This document shows, one piece after another, positions 19,858 to 29,704 of a stretch of DNA of 64,000 nucleotides. The position numbers were made by a program, and so were the translations under genes. How positions within the stretch are numbered: position 1 is the first letter of the stretch; the number at the start of each line of letters is the position of its first letter. Source of the stretch: Gammaproteobacteria bacterium (GTDB lineage Bacteria > Pseudomonadota > Gammaproteobacteria > Pseudomonadales > Ketobacteraceae); contig JABLXQ010000002.1 of the NCBI GenBank assembly GCA_013178375.1, forward strand, positions 62,001-126,000. The letters run 5' to 3'. The notes below the pieces were generated by a model that saw only the letters and a program-made list of their open reading frames with translations, was not told where the DNA came from and did not search any database.

Positions 19858-22034
19858 ATCTGGACGGCGCGCTGCAAACCTTTTTTGCCGAGGCCGAAGA
19901 ACTGCTCACCTCGATGGAATCCGCCCTGCTGCGGGTGGACGAAGGCGCCTACGACGCGGAAACCCTGAATGAAATTTTTCGCGCGGCGCACACCATCAAG
20001 GGCTCTGCCGGCCTGTTCGGCCTGCACTCCATTGTCGGCTTCACCCACATCGTGGAAAACCTGCTGGACCAGGTGCGTTCGGGCGTCATGGCCATCGACC
20101 GCGACCTGCTCAGCCTGCTACTGAATTGCCGCGATCACATGGCGGGCCTGGTGCGCGACGTGATGAACCAGGAAGAACCGGACGCCGATCGCATGAACCG
20201 CGGCGACCGCCTGTTGCAGCAGCTGATGCAACGGCTGGGCACCGGCGACAGCGCGGAGCCGGCCGCCGCCAGCGCCGAACCTGTCGCCGAAGAATCGACG
20301 CAGCGGACGCCCGGCACCTGGCACCTGTCGCTGCGCTTCGGGCCGGACACGTTGCGCAACGGCATGGACCCGCTGTCGTTTATCCGCTTCCTGCATACCC
20401 TGGGCGAAATCACCCAGCTGGTGACGCTGGACGATCATCTGCCGGAAGCGGCCGACTATGATCCGGAAACGCTGTATCTGGGTTTTGAAATCGATCTGCT
20501 CACCGAGCAGAACCGCGCCGCCATCGACGATGTGTTCGAATTTGTGCGCGAAGGATCGGACATCCGCATCCTGCCGCCGGACAGCAAGATCGAGGAATAC
20601 GTCCAGCTGATTCATTCGCTGCCGGAAACGCCGCGCCGGCTCGGTGACATCCTGGTGCAGAGTGGTGCGCTCAGCCCCGCCTGCCTGGAGCGCGCGCTGC
20701 AACGGCAAAGCACGCAGGACGCGCCGCAGCGGCTGGGCGAGATTCTGGCGGCGCAGCACTGCGTGCCGGAACAGGTGATCGAAACCGCGCTGGACCAGCA
20801 GAAAAAAGTGGCCGAGCGCAAGGCCGCGCCGGAGAACCGCACCATCCGTGTCGATGCAGAAAAGCTCGACAGCCTGATCAACCTGATCGGCGAACTGGTG
20901 ATCACCCGGCAGCGGGTGGATTTGTTGTCGGCCCAGACCGGCCACGGCGCCCTGCTGGAATCGGTGGCGCAACTGAAAGGATTCACCGAACAGATCCGTG
21001 ATGCGGCGCTGGCCCTGCGCATGGTGCAGATCGGCGACACCTTCCAGCGTTTCAAGCGCGTGGTGCGCGACGTGGCGCAGGAACTGGGCAAGAGCATCGA
21101 TCTGGTGATCGGCGGCGCGGAAACCGAACTGGATCGCTCGATGGTGGAAAAGCTCACCGATCCGCTTACCCATATCGTGCGCAACGCCATCGATCATGGT
21201 ATCGAACCAGTGGACGTGCGGCGCCAGCGCGGCAAGTCGGATACCGGCACGTTGCGGCTCACTGCCTGCCACGATTCCGGCAACATCGTGATCGAGATCA
21301 GCGATGATGGCGGCGGCCTCAACCTGGAAAAAATCCGCGCCAAGGCGGTAGCCAACGGCCTGATCGATGCCAGCACCCATCTCAGCGATCACGATCTGTT
21401 CCAGCTGATTTTCCACCCGGGCCTGTCCACCGCCGAGCGTGTCACCAACCTGTCGGGCCGTGGTGTTGGCATGGACGTGGTGAAGCGCAACATCGAGGCG
21501 CTGCAGGGCGGCATCGACATCGACAGCGTGTTGGGCGAAGGCACCCGCTTCCGCATCCGCCTGCCGCTGACACTGGCGATCATCGACGGCTTTCATGTGT
21601 CCTCGCGCAACACGCATTTCATCATTCCGCAGAACACCGTGCTCGAATGCATGGATCTGGCGTCACTGCATCAGGTGAAAGGCCGCGCCTGCATCAATCT
21701 GCGCGGCGAGCAGGTGCCCTACATCCGCCTGAGCGATCTGTTCGCGCTGCGCGACAGCGAACGTCATGGCGACGAACGCGCCAAACTGGTGGTGGTGCAG
21801 TTCGGCCAGGAGCGTTCCGGCATTGTGGTGGATGAATTGCACGGCGAGATCCAGACCGTGGTGAAACCGTTGAGCCCCATATTCCAGGCGTTGAAAGGCA
21901 TCGGCGGTTCCAGCCTGCTGGGTACCGGTGACATTGCCTTCATCCTCGATATTCCCCAGCTGATTGAACTGGCCATCGCGCGGGAATCCCGTCGCATCGG
22001 CAAATCCGCTGTCACGCAGGAGCGTGCCTCATGA
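19854..22034 (+). CDS. cheA: Chemotaxis histidine kinase CheA with MshEN-like repeats
   Basis: This is a 726-residue CheA. P1 (HPt) carries FRAAHTIKGSAG with phospho-acceptor His46. A second globular region spans about 145-250. At 262-285 and 293-316 there are two 24-residue repeats beginning RLGDIL and RLGEIL, which match the pattern of MshEN cyclic-di-GMP-binding motifs. Then come the P3 dimerisation helices, the P4 ATPase (VRNAIDHGIE, DDGGGLN, GRGVGMDVVK) and the CheW-like P5 C-terminus (HFIIPQNTVLECMD, LRGEQVPYIRLSDLF). The start overlaps the STAS stop by ATGA and the stop overlaps cheW. P2 for CheY docking is not obvious. The function is certain; the link to cyclic di-GMP is inference. 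Confidence 0.94.
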   Translation: MNLDGALQTFFAEAEELLTSMESALLRVDEGAYDAETLNEIFRAAHTIKGSAGLFGLHSIVGFTHIVENLLDQVRSGVMAIDRDLLSLLLNCRDHMAGLVRDVMNQEEPDADRMNRGDRLLQQLMQRLGTGDSAEPAAASAEPVAEESTQRTPGTWHLSLRFGPDTLRNGMDPLSFIRFLHTLGEITQLVTLDDHLPEAADYDPETLYLGFEIDLLTEQNRAAIDDVFEFVREGSDIRILPPDSKIEEYVQLIHSLPETPRRLGDILVQSGALSPACLERALQRQSTQDAPQRLGEILAAQHCVPEQVIETALDQQKKVAERKAAPENRTIRVDAEKLDSLINLIGELVITRQRVDLLSAQTGHGALLESVAQLKGFTEQIRDAALALRMVQIGDTFQRFKRVVRDVAQELGKSIDLVIGGAETELDRSMVEKLTDPLTHIVRNAIDHGIEPVDVRRQRGKSDTGTLRLTACHDSGNIVIEISDDGGGLNLEKIRAKAVANGLIDASTHLSDHDLFQLIFHPGLSTAERVTNLSGRGVGMDVVKRNIEALQGGIDIDSVLGEGTRFRIRLPLTLAIIDGFHVSSRNTHFIIPQNTVLECMDLASLHQVKGRACINLRGEQVPYIRLSDLFALRDSERHGDERAKLVVVQFGQERSGIVVDELHGEIQTVVKPLSPIFQALKGIGGSSLLGTGDIAFILDIPQLIELAIARESRRIGKSAVTQERAS

Positions 22035-22546
22035 TGACCCGCGAACGCGCAGGCGCAGTTGCGCAGGCGGAACCCGAAGCCATTCAGCAGTTTCTCACCT
22101 TCCGCATCGGCCAGGAATTTTTTGGCATGGCGCTGACACAGACGCGGGAAATTCTCGAATACAGCGGTGTGACCGAAGTGCCGCTGATGCCGAAATTCCT
22201 GCGCGGTGTGATCAACCTGCGTGGCGAAGTGGTGCCCGTGATTGACCTGTCGGTGCGGATCGGGCGCGATCCGATCCAGGTGCAGCGCCGTACCTGCATC
22301 ATCGTGGTGGAACTGGAAATGGAGGACCAGCAGCACATACTGGGTCTGCTGGCGGACGCCGTGAGCGAAGTGATTGAAATCGCCGCCGGCGACATTGAGG
22401 ACGTACCTGCGTTCGGTGCCCGCATCCGCGCCGATTTTATCCAGGGCATCGCCAAGCGTGGCCAGGATTTCATCGTGCTGCTCGATCCGAACAATGCTTT
22501 GTCGGTGCGGGAACTGGCGCATCTGGTGGAAGTGGAGTTGCAGTGA
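22031..22546 (+). CDS. cheW: CheW coupling protein
   Basis: This 171-residue CheW-like domain couples MCPs to CheA. It has FLTFRIGQEFFGMAL, EILEYSGVTEVPLMPKFLRGVINLRGEVVPVIDL and VSEVIEI, all in the standard order. The start is one of two adjacent ATGs at 22031/22034 overlapping the cheA stop (ATGATGA), so the two proteins are probably made in a fixed ratio. The N-terminus has about 15 extra residues before the domain. Confidence 0.93.
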   Translation: MMTRERAGAVAQAEPEAIQQFLTFRIGQEFFGMALTQTREILEYSGVTEVPLMPKFLRGVINLRGEVVPVIDLSVRIGRDPIQVQRRTCIIVVELEMEDQQHILGLLADAVSEVIEIAAGDIEDVPAFGARIRADFIQGIAKRGQDFIVLLDPNNALSVRELAHLVEVELQ

Positions 22547-22576
22547 ACGGACACCCCGTGACGGGAGGACGCTGTC

Positions 22577-24244
22577 ATGCTGAACAAACTGAGCCAACTG
22601 AGTCTGAAACTGAAAATAATCCTGCTGAGCGCGCTTATCGTGGCGGCGTTGCTGATCCTGGGTCTGAGTGCGCTCGGGCAACTGGGCACCTTCAATGACG
22701 GCGTCACCCGCAGCCTGGACATGATCCGCGCCCGGGTGGCCATTCTCACCGCAGTGGAGCAGGCCCATGTCAGCTTCAAGGTGCAGGTGCAGGAGTGGAA
22801 GAACATCCTGATTCGCGGCAACAACCCGGAACAGTACACAAAATACATAAAGCAGTTCGGTGAAGAAGAGCAGCGGGTGCAGAGCCAGCTGGCCAATGCA
22901 ATCCAGCAATCCGGCGCCGCGCAACTGCCGGTGGATGAATTGCAGAAAGTGAAGGCTGAGCACGCCAAGCTGGGTGAAGCCTATCGCCAGGCATTGAAAC
23001 AATTCAATCAGAATGAAGCGGAAACCGGCAAGCAGGTGGACACGCTGGTGCGGGGCCTGGACCGTGCCGCCAGCGATGGCCTGATGGCGTTGGCGTCCAG
23101 TACTGAAACAGCATTTGAGCAATTGCTGGCCCAGACCACCGCTGATATCGGCGACCAGTTCAGCAGCGCCCGCAACCGATTCGTCCAGATCATGCTGGTG
23201 GCGTCGGCGCTGATCCTGGCGTTGATGGTGCTGGTGTTTATGGATCTGTTTCGCACCCTGGGTGGCGAACCGGCCTATGCCTCTGCCGTGGTGCAGAAAG
23301 TGGCGGACGGTTATCTGGATACGCAGGTGAATTTGCGTGCCGGTGACAACCTTTCCCTGCTGGCTGCCATCGCGGGCATGGCGCGGCAGCTGTCCGACGT
23401 GATCACAGAGGTGCGCAGTTCGGCGGAAGCGCTGTCATCGGCATCGGAGGAGGTGAACGCCACGGCGCAGTCGCTGGCCAAGGGTGCCTCGACTCAGGCT
23501 GCCAGCGTGGAGGAAACCTCTGCTTCGATGGAGCAGATGTCCTCTTCCATTGCCCTCAACAATGAAAACGCCCGCGTTACCGACGGTATCGCCCAGAAGG
23601 CGGCCAATGACGCCAGCAACGGCGGCGATGCCGTGTCTGCCACCGTGGAAGCCATGCAGCAGATCGCCGAGCGCATCGGTGTGATCGACGATATCGCCTA
23701 CCAGACCAATCTGCTGGCGCTGAACGCCGCGATCGAAGCCGGTCGCGCTGGCGAGCACGGCCGTGGTTTCGCTGTGGTGGCGTCGGAAGTGCGCAAGCTG
23801 GCGGAACGCAGCCAGGTGGCGTCGCAGCAGATCGGCCAGCTGGCCACCGAGAGCGTCAAGCGCGCGGATCTGGCAGGCCGCCTGCTGAACGAGATGGTGC
23901 CTTCCATCAGCAAGACTGCGGAGCTGGTGCAGGAAATAGCAGCCGCGTCGGCCGAGCAGGCCACCGGCGTGCACCAGATCAATTCCGCCATCGGTCAGGT
24001 GAGCCAGACATTGCAGCAGAACGCAGCCGCGTCGGAACAATTGAGCTCCACCGCCGAGGAAATGAGTGCGCAGGCGCTGCGGCTGCAGGAATGCGTGGGC
24101 TATTTCAAACTCAGTGGCCGGACCGCCGCGCAAACAGCGGCGATGGCAGCGGCGCGCAGTGCGCCGAAAAGTAAAGTGGTGCCGATCACCAGCAACAACG
24201 GTGACGCTGACAAAGAAGACAAGCATTTCATCCGATTCGACTGA
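22577..24244 (+). CDS. Transmembrane methyl-accepting chemotaxis protein, first of a tandem pair
   Basis: This is a 555-residue MCP. TM1 is at about 12-32, followed by a helical periplasmic ligand-binding region to about residue 205, TM2 at about 207-228, and a HAMP-like segment with [18 protein letters not shown]. The signalling domain includes [20 protein letters not shown], then [18 protein letters not shown]. After a flexible linker the protein ends HFIRFD; HFIRF fits the x-[aromatic]-x-x-[aromatic] pentapeptide used to tether CheR or CheB. A GGGAGG Shine-Dalgarno precedes the ATG. The signalling half is nearly identical to that of the next gene, but the sensor half differs. Confidence 0.92.
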   Translation: MLNKLSQLSLKLKIILLSALIVAALLILGLSALGQLGTFNDGVTRSLDMIRARVAILTAVEQAHVSFKVQVQEWKNILIRGNNPEQYTKYIKQFGEEEQRVQSQLANAIQQSGAAQLPVDELQKVKAEHAKLGEAYRQALKQFNQNEAETGKQVDTLVRGLDRAASDGLMALASSTETAFEQLLAQTTADIGDQFSSARNRFVQIMLVASALILALMVLVFMDLFRTLGGEPAYASAVVQKVADGYLDTQVNLRAGDNLSLLAAIAGMARQLSDVITEVRSSAEALSSASEEVNATAQSLAKGASTQAASVEETSASMEQMSSSIALNNENARVTDGIAQKAANDASNGGDAVSATVEAMQQIAERIGVIDDIAYQTNLLALNAAIEAGRAGEHGRGFAVVASEVRKLAERSQVASQQIGQLATESVKRADLAGRLLNEMVPSISKTAELVQEIAAASAEQATGVHQINSAIGQVSQTLQQNAAASEQLSSTAEEMSAQALRLQECVGYFKLSGRTAAQTAAMAAARSAPKSKVVPITSNNGDADKEDKHFIRFD

Positions 24245-24257
24245 AAGGGAAAGCTTC

Positions 24258-25913
24258 ATGAAGCAACTGACTGTCAAGGCCCGGCTGGCGCTGCTCAGCG
24301 CTGTGCTGTGCGTATTTATGGTAATCATCGGCATTGCCGGTTTGCGTGGTATCGCCTCCAGCAACGCCGGGCTGGAAACCGTGTACAACGACAGAGTGGT
24401 GCCGCTGCAGCAGCTGAAAGCCATCGCCGATGCCTACGCGGTGGCGGTGGTCGACGCCATTAACAAGGCCAACGCCGGCCTGCTCAGCGCGGAAGAGGCG
24501 GCGGCGGGTATGAGCGCCGCCAACCACACCATCGCCGGCAACTGGCGCGCCTTTCTCGCCACCCATCTCACGGCTGAAGAACTGCAGCTGGCCAATGAGG
24601 CGGAGCAGCTGTTCCGTCCCGCCGACGAAGCCATCACCCGGGTGCTGGCGCAGCTCAAGGACATGAAGGGCAGCCAGGCCGGCCGCCTCAACCAGTTCGA
24701 CGGTGCCATGTACCAGGCCATCGATCCCATCAGCAACAAGATCAATGAACTGGTGGAGTTGCAACTGGGCCAGGCGAAGATCGAATACGAAGCCGCGCAG
24801 CAAAACTATGTCGCCATCCGCAATCTGAATATGGGAATGATGGCGATCTCGGTGGTGCTGGCGGTGCTTCTCAGCGCCTGGATCGCCCGGCGCCTGCTGC
24901 GTCAGCTGGGGGGTGAGCCGGACTATGCTGCCGCCGTCGTCAACCAGGTGGCAAGCGGGCGTCTTGATGTGGCGATCGCGTTGCGCCCGGGCGACCAGGA
25001 TTCGCTGCTGGCGTGCATCGCCAACATGAAACAGCAACTGGCAGAGAGCATCGGCGAAGTGCGGCGTTCATCGGATGCGCTGTCGTCGGCGTCGGAAGAA
25101 GTGAGTGCCACCGCGCAGTCGTTGGCGAAAGGCGCCTCGGTGCAGGCCGCCAGTGTTGAGGAAACATCGGCGTCGATGGAGCAAATCTCCGCGTCCATCG
25201 CCCAGAACAACGACAACGCCCGCACCACCGACGGCATTGCCCGCAAGGCCACCGCCGATGCTGCCAATTGCAATGCAGCGGTACTGTCGATGGTGGAAGC
25301 CATGCAGCAGATCGCCGAACGTATCGGTGTGGTGGACGACATCGCCTATCAGACCAATCTGCTGGCGCTGAACGCCGCCATCGAAGCCGGCCGTGCCGGT
25401 GAGCATGGGCGCGGTTTTGCGGTGGTGGCGTCGGAAGTGCGCAAGCTGGCGGAACGCAGTCAGGTAGCCGCGCAGCAGATCGGCCAGCTGGCGGGGGAAA
25501 GCGTCAAGCGCGCCGACGTGGCGGGCAAGCTGCTGACGGAAATGGTGCCGTCCATCAGCCGCACCGCCGAGCTGGTGCAGGAAATTGCCGCCGCGTCCAC
25601 CGAGCAGACCGGCGGTGTCAACCAGATCAACGCTGCCATCGGCCAGGTCAGCCAGACCCTGCAGCAGAACGCTGCGGCGTCGGAGCAATTGAGTTCCACC
25701 GCCGAGGAAATGAGTGCGCAGGCGATGACACTGCAGGATTCCGTCGCCTATTTCCGCCTGGAAGCAGCGCCACCGTCGCGCCGGACCGATCCGGCACCGC
25801 CTGTCAATCCTGCGCGTGCATCAGCGCGATCATCGACACAGTCATTGGCGCAGGCTTCGGCACCGGCAGCAGGCGCCGACGATGACGACCGCCATTTCGT
25901 TCGTTTCAACTGA
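24258..25913 (+). CDS. Transmembrane methyl-accepting chemotaxis protein, second of a tandem pair
   Basis: This is a 551-residue MCP. The reading frame is open further upstream, but the ATG at 24258 ([20 protein letters not shown]) begins a normal TM1 anchor and lies 13 nt after the previous stop. The periplasmic region is helical and Tar/4HB-like ([17 protein letters not shown]). TM2 is at about 195-213, followed by [20 protein letters not shown] and the signalling domain. The C-terminal linker is rich in Ala, Pro and Ser and ends DDRHFVRFN, again with a possible pentapeptide, HFVRF. The two MCPs probably duplicated within the operon and took on different ligands. Confidence 0.92.
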   Translation: MKQLTVKARLALLSAVLCVFMVIIGIAGLRGIASSNAGLETVYNDRVVPLQQLKAIADAYAVAVVDAINKANAGLLSAEEAAAGMSAANHTIAGNWRAFLATHLTAEELQLANEAEQLFRPADEAITRVLAQLKDMKGSQAGRLNQFDGAMYQAIDPISNKINELVELQLGQAKIEYEAAQQNYVAIRNLNMGMMAISVVLAVLLSAWIARRLLRQLGGEPDYAAAVVNQVASGRLDVAIALRPGDQDSLLACIANMKQQLAESIGEVRRSSDALSSASEEVSATAQSLAKGASVQAASVEETSASMEQISASIAQNNDNARTTDGIARKATADAANCNAAVLSMVEAMQQIAERIGVVDDIAYQTNLLALNAAIEAGRAGEHGRGFAVVASEVRKLAERSQVAAQQIGQLAGESVKRADVAGKLLTEMVPSISRTAELVQEIAAASTEQTGGVNQINAAIGQVSQTLQQNAAASEQLSSTAEEMSAQAMTLQDSVAYFRLEAAPPSRRTDPAPPVNPARASARSSTQSLAQASAPAAGADDDDRHFVRFN

Positions 25914-25929
25914 AACAGGAAACGGCGGC

Positions 25930-26766
25930 ATGGCCGGTGACAATGGCATAGCAGTTCCCAACGACAAGGAATTCCGCCTGTTCCAGCGCATGCTGCTGGA
26001 CCGGCTCGGCATTTTTTTGCCGGACCAGAAAAAAGCCCTCGTGAGCCACCGCTTGTGGAAACGGCTGCAGGCGCGCCAGCTCAACTGTTTCAGTGATTAC
26101 TACCGGCTGATCAACCAGCCGGACGAACAGCCGGAACTGAATCAGGTACTGGAACTGCTTACCACCAACGAAACCTATTTTTTTCGCGAGCCCCGCCATT
26201 TCGAATTTCTGCGCGACAACATCCTGCCCGGCTTCGATGCCCGCCGTACGTTGCGGGTGTGGAGCGCGGCGTCTTCCACCGGCGAGGAACCCTACAGCCT
26301 CGCGATGCTGTTGATGGACCGCCGCGCCGGGCCCTGGGAACTGGTGGCCAGCGACGTCAACCAGAGCGTGCTGGACAAGGCGCGGCGCGGCATTTACCGC
26401 GATCAGCGCACCGAGCAGATTCCAGAAGTCTATCGCCAGCGTTTCTGTCGCAAGGGCACTGGCCCCTACGAGGGTTGTCTGCGCATCGTGCCGGAACTGC
26501 GCGAGCGCGTGCGCTTCCAGCAGGTGAATCTGAACCAGGCGCTGCCGGAATTGGGCCGTTTCGATCTGGTGTTCCTGCGCAACGTGATGATCTATTTCGA
26601 CGACACCACCAAGCGCGATGTGCTGAACCGGGTGGCGCGGGTGCTGCAACCGGATGGCTGGCTGTTCGTCGGCCATTCGGAAAGCCTGCAGGGAATCGAC
26701 AGCGAATTCCGCGCACTGGCGCCCGCCATCTACCAGTTACAGGGAGGCCGGCGTGGACAACATTGA
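25930..26766 (+). CDS. cheR: Chemotaxis protein methyltransferase CheR
   Basis: This 278-residue enzyme uses SAM to methylate glutamates of the MCP signalling helices. The N-terminal helical domain (FRLFQRMLLDRLGIFLPDQK) is followed by LLTTNETYFFREPRHFEFL. The SAM-binding region contains VWSAASSTGEEPYSLAM, and NVMIYFDD and GWLFVGHSESL complete the fold. The ATG at 25930 is chosen because CAGGA lies 9 nt upstream; an earlier ATG at 25882 would overlap the MCP gene. It overlaps cheD by 14 nt. Confidence 0.93.
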   Translation: MAGDNGIAVPNDKEFRLFQRMLLDRLGIFLPDQKKALVSHRLWKRLQARQLNCFSDYYRLINQPDEQPELNQVLELLTTNETYFFREPRHFEFLRDNILPGFDARRTLRVWSAASSTGEEPYSLAMLLMDRRAGPWELVASDVNQSVLDKARRGIYRDQRTEQIPEVYRQRFCRKGTGPYEGCLRIVPELRERVRFQQVNLNQALPELGRFDLVFLRNVMIYFDDTTKRDVLNRVARVLQPDGWLFVGHSESLQGIDSEFRALAPAIYQLQGGRRGQH

Positions 26767-27244
26767 AGCGCCCCTTCTGGTACACCCGGGCGAATGGTTT
26801 TTCGGTCGGGCACCGTCCCGGGTTTCCACTCTGCTGGGTTCCTGCGTTGCCATCACCGTATGGCACCCGTCACTGCGCTGGGGTGGCCTCTGTCATTACC
26901 TGCTGCCGCGCCCGCCGGGCCACGCGCCGCAGGACCGGCCGGACCCCCGCTATGGCATTTTCGCGCTCGCCTTTCTGCGACACCAGGCGGAGCGCTACGC
27001 GCCATTGCGGGAATACGAGATCGGCTGCTTCGGCGGCAGTGACATGTTCAGCGGCAAGGCCCAGTCCCGCGTCGGCGAAATCAATGTGGACTTCGCCGTG
27101 AAGTGGCTGCACCGGCACCAGCTCAAACCCAGCCGGCAGAACCTGTGCGGCTGCTTCAGCCGCAATATACTGCTGGATCTGACGAACGGGAACATCACGC
27201 TCAAGCGTTACCCGATCGAATCCGCTCCGGAGACACCGCTATGA
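26753..27244 (+). CDS. cheD: Chemoreceptor glutamine deamidase CheD
   Basis: This is a 163-residue protein starting at GTG 26753, seven nt after GGGAGG; no ATG fits. The catalytic residues are visible: Ser25/Thr26, Cys31 in [13 protein letters not shown] and His48 in [18 protein letters not shown] and NILLDL are also conserved. CheD deamidates glutamines on MCPs and, in some species, docks with CheC; no cheC gene is seen here. It overlaps cheR upstream and cheB downstream (ATGA). Confidence 0.9.
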   Translation: MDNIEAPLLVHPGEWFFGRAPSRVSTLLGSCVAITVWHPSLRWGGLCHYLLPRPPGHAPQDRPDPRYGIFALAFLRHQAERYAPLREYEIGCFGGSDMFSGKAQSRVGEINVDFAVKWLHRHQLKPSRQNLCGCFSRNILLDLTNGNITLKRYPIESAPETPL

Positions 27245-28281
27245 CGATACAAGTGCTCGTGGTCGATGATTCCGCCGTGGTGCGCCAGGTGATGCAGGCG
27301 ATCGTGAACGAAGCGCCGGACATGCAGGTATATGCGGTGGCGTCCGATCCGATTTTCGCCCGTCATCACATGGAAAAAAAATGGCCGGACGTGATTGTGC
27401 TGGACATGGAAATGCCGCGCATGGACGGCCTCACCTTTCTGCGCCAGATCATGAGTGAGCGGCCCACGCCGGTGGTGATCTGCTCGTCGCTGGCGGAAAA
27501 GGGCGCCGAACTCACGGTGCAGGCGCTGGCTGCCGGCGCGGTGGATGTGGTGACCAAACCGCAGCTGGGCGTAAAAGGTTTTCTGGAAGATGCCAAGCAG
27601 GAATTCTGGCAGATCATCCGCGCCGCGGCCGCCGCCCACTTGCCCCGCCGCAGTGGCACCACCCAGGCTGCTGTCAAATCCGTGCACAAAAGCAACGCCG
27701 ATCTGGTCAACCTGGCGCGCACCACCGATCGCCTGGTGGCCATCGGCACTTCCACTGGCGGTACCCAGGCGCTGGAGGCGGTGCTCACCCGCTTGCCGCG
27801 CACCTGCCCGGGCATTGTGGTGGTGCAGCACATGCCGGAAAAATTCACCGCTGCGTTTGCTGATCGCCTCAACACCGTGTGCCAGATCGAAGTGAAGGAA
27901 GCCGAGAGTGGCGACCGCGTGCTGGCGGGCCGTGCGCTGATTGCACCGGGCGGCCATCACCTGGAAGTGCAGCGCAGCGGCGCCCAGTTTATTGCCAAGG
28001 TATTTCGCGGCCCGGTGGTGAACCGGCATTGTCCGTCGGTGGACGTGCTGTTCCGTTCGGTAGCCAAACAGGTGGGCCGCAACGCCATCGGCGTGATCAT
28101 GACCGGCATGGGCGACGACGGTGCGCGCGGCCTGCTGGAAATGCGCAATGCCGGCGCGCGCACCATTGCCCAGGACGAGGCGTCCTGCGTGGTGTTCGGC
28201 ATGCCGAAGGAAGCCATCAAACTGGGCGCGGCGCAGGAAATTGCCGCGCTGGACCAGATACCGGATCTGATCGGGAACTGA
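27241..28281 (+). CDS. cheB: Chemotaxis protein-glutamate methylesterase CheB
   Basis: This 346-residue two-domain protein has an N-terminal receiver with Asp55 ([15 protein letters not shown]) and a C-terminal methylesterase. The catalytic triad is Ser171 in GTSTGG, His197 in [10 protein letters not shown] and Asp293 in [10 protein letters not shown]. Phosphorylation by CheA activates removal of methyl groups from the MCPs. The start is the ATG overlapping the cheD stop; the open frame upstream is only overlap. It is followed after 7 nt by the REC-EAL gene. Confidence 0.95.
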   Translation: MTIQVLVVDDSAVVRQVMQAIVNEAPDMQVYAVASDPIFARHHMEKKWPDVIVLDMEMPRMDGLTFLRQIMSERPTPVVICSSLAEKGAELTVQALAAGAVDVVTKPQLGVKGFLEDAKQEFWQIIRAAAAAHLPRRSGTTQAAVKSVHKSNADLVNLARTTDRLVAIGTSTGGTQALEAVLTRLPRTCPGIVVVQHMPEKFTAAFADRLNTVCQIEVKEAESGDRVLAGRALIAPGGHHLEVQRSGAQFIAKVFRGPVVNRHCPSVDVLFRSVAKQVGRNAIGVIMTGMGDDGARGLLEMRNAGARTIAQDEASCVVFGMPKEAIKLGAAQEIAALDQIPDLIGN

Positions 28282-28288
28282 GGAAAAC

Positions 28289-29494
28289 GTGGCTATGGGC
28301 GAACTGAACCTGCTGGTGGTGGACGACAGCGATGTGCAGCGCAAGTTCGCGCTGGACCTGTGTCGCACCATCGGCGTGTCCCGGCTGCGCGATGCCAGCA
28401 ATGGCTCCCTGGCGCTGGATCAGTTGCGGCAGCAGCATGCCGACGTGGTGATCGTGGATCTGGAAATGCCGGTAATGGACGGTGTGGAACTGATCCGCCA
28501 CATCGCGAAGGAAAGCCTGGCCCGCGCAGTGATCATCCTGAGTTCGAAAGATCCGGTGCTGATTTCCAGCGTGGGCACCATGGCGGAAGCGGACGGCCTG
28601 CCGGTGCTGGGCACGTTCAACAAACCGCTGAACCAGGATCTGCTGCGCTGCGGCCTGAAACAACTGGGCTCACTGACGGCGCAGAAAGACCCGTCGCAAC
28701 GCCTGGAGGAAGTCACCGCCGACGATATCGGCGTCGCCCTGCGCTCCGGCTATCTGACCCTGTACTACCAGCCCAAACTCACGGCCAAGGGTCTGCTGCT
28801 GAAGGGCGTCGAGGCGCTGGCGCGCTGGCACGATCCGGTAAAAGGCACGATTTCCCCCGCCCAGTTCATCGCGGTGGCGGAGCGGCATGGCCTGATCGAT
28901 GTACTCACCCGCCATCTGCTGGAAATCGCGCTGCAGCAGAAACAGCAGTGGCAGCGGCGTGGCGTCAGTTTCAACGTGGCCTTCAATCTGTCGCCACTGT
29001 CGCTGGCCGATCCCGCATTGGTGGACTGGATCGCGAAACTCACGGCGCAGTACGGCATTGCGTCTGGCGAAATCACCCTGGAAGTCACTGAAAACGCCCT
29101 GCTGGGGGAACTGGCATCCTCGATCCAGACTCTGGCGCGTTTGCGTCTGAAGGGATTCGGCATTGCCATCGACGATTACGGCAGCGGTTTCGCCAACGCC
29201 CAGCAACTGTCGCGGGTGCCGGCCACCGAACTCAAGATCGATCGCGCCCTGGTGCACAATGTGGCCACCCGGCCACAGCAGCGCACCATCCTGCAGAACA
29301 CGGTGGAAATGGCGCACCAGCTGCAACTGGTAACCGTGGCGGAGGGCGTTGAACACCGCGAGGATTTCGATCTGTTGCGCCAGCTCAACGTGGAACTGAT
29401 CCAGGGCTATTTCCTCGCGAAACCCATGCCGGCGGACAAACTGATGCAGTGGATGCAGACGGATCTGGCTCAGCTGCGCAAGGATCTGCGCTAG
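28289..29494 (+). CDS. Response regulator cyclic-di-GMP phosphodiesterase (REC-EAL)
   Basis: This is a protein of about 401 residues; GTG 28289 and ATG 28295 are both plausible starts, as TGAGGA overlaps the cheB stop. The receiver has Asp57 in VIVDLEMPVMDG. The EAL domain has E175-A-L, FNLSP, LEVTEN, AIDDYGSGF (DDFGTG in the family), LKID, AEGVE and QGYFLAKP, so all usual metal and catalytic residues are present and hydrolysis of cyclic di-GMP is likely. As the last gene of the chemosensory operon it is a plausible direct phosphorylation target of CheA, linking chemosensing to cyclic di-GMP breakdown. Confidence 0.92.
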   Translation: MAMGELNLLVVDDSDVQRKFALDLCRTIGVSRLRDASNGSLALDQLRQQHADVVIVDLEMPVMDGVELIRHIAKESLARAVIILSSKDPVLISSVGTMAEADGLPVLGTFNKPLNQDLLRCGLKQLGSLTAQKDPSQRLEEVTADDIGVALRSGYLTLYYQPKLTAKGLLLKGVEALARWHDPVKGTISPAQFIAVAERHGLIDVLTRHLLEIALQQKQQWQRRGVSFNVAFNLSPLSLADPALVDWIAKLTAQYGIASGEITLEVTENALLGELASSIQTLARLRLKGFGIAIDDYGSGFANAQQLSRVPATELKIDRALVHNVATRPQQRTILQNTVEMAHQLQLVTVAEGVEHREDFDLLRQLNVELIQGYFLAKPMPADKLMQWMQTDLAQLRKDLR

Positions 29495-29704
29495 GCTTTC
29501 ACTGCTGCCCGCCCGTACACGAAAAATACACCGCTCATTCCCGTTAGCGCTAAAAAAATCAGTTGCTAAGAAAAAATGAATCCAATCGCACCGCGGTTTC
29601 CACAGCTATCATGATCAGTGTCATAGTCAGTGCTGGTTGTCATAACCGCTCGCGTTAAAGGGATATTGAGCGCCACATTACATCAACGCCAAGAGCTCGC
29701 AATC

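Noticed and set aside
29544-29553. TTAGCGCTAA palindrome upstream of the GAF-GGDEF gene
   Set aside because: A single 10-bp palindrome without a second copy or promoter relation is expected by chance in a window of this size.
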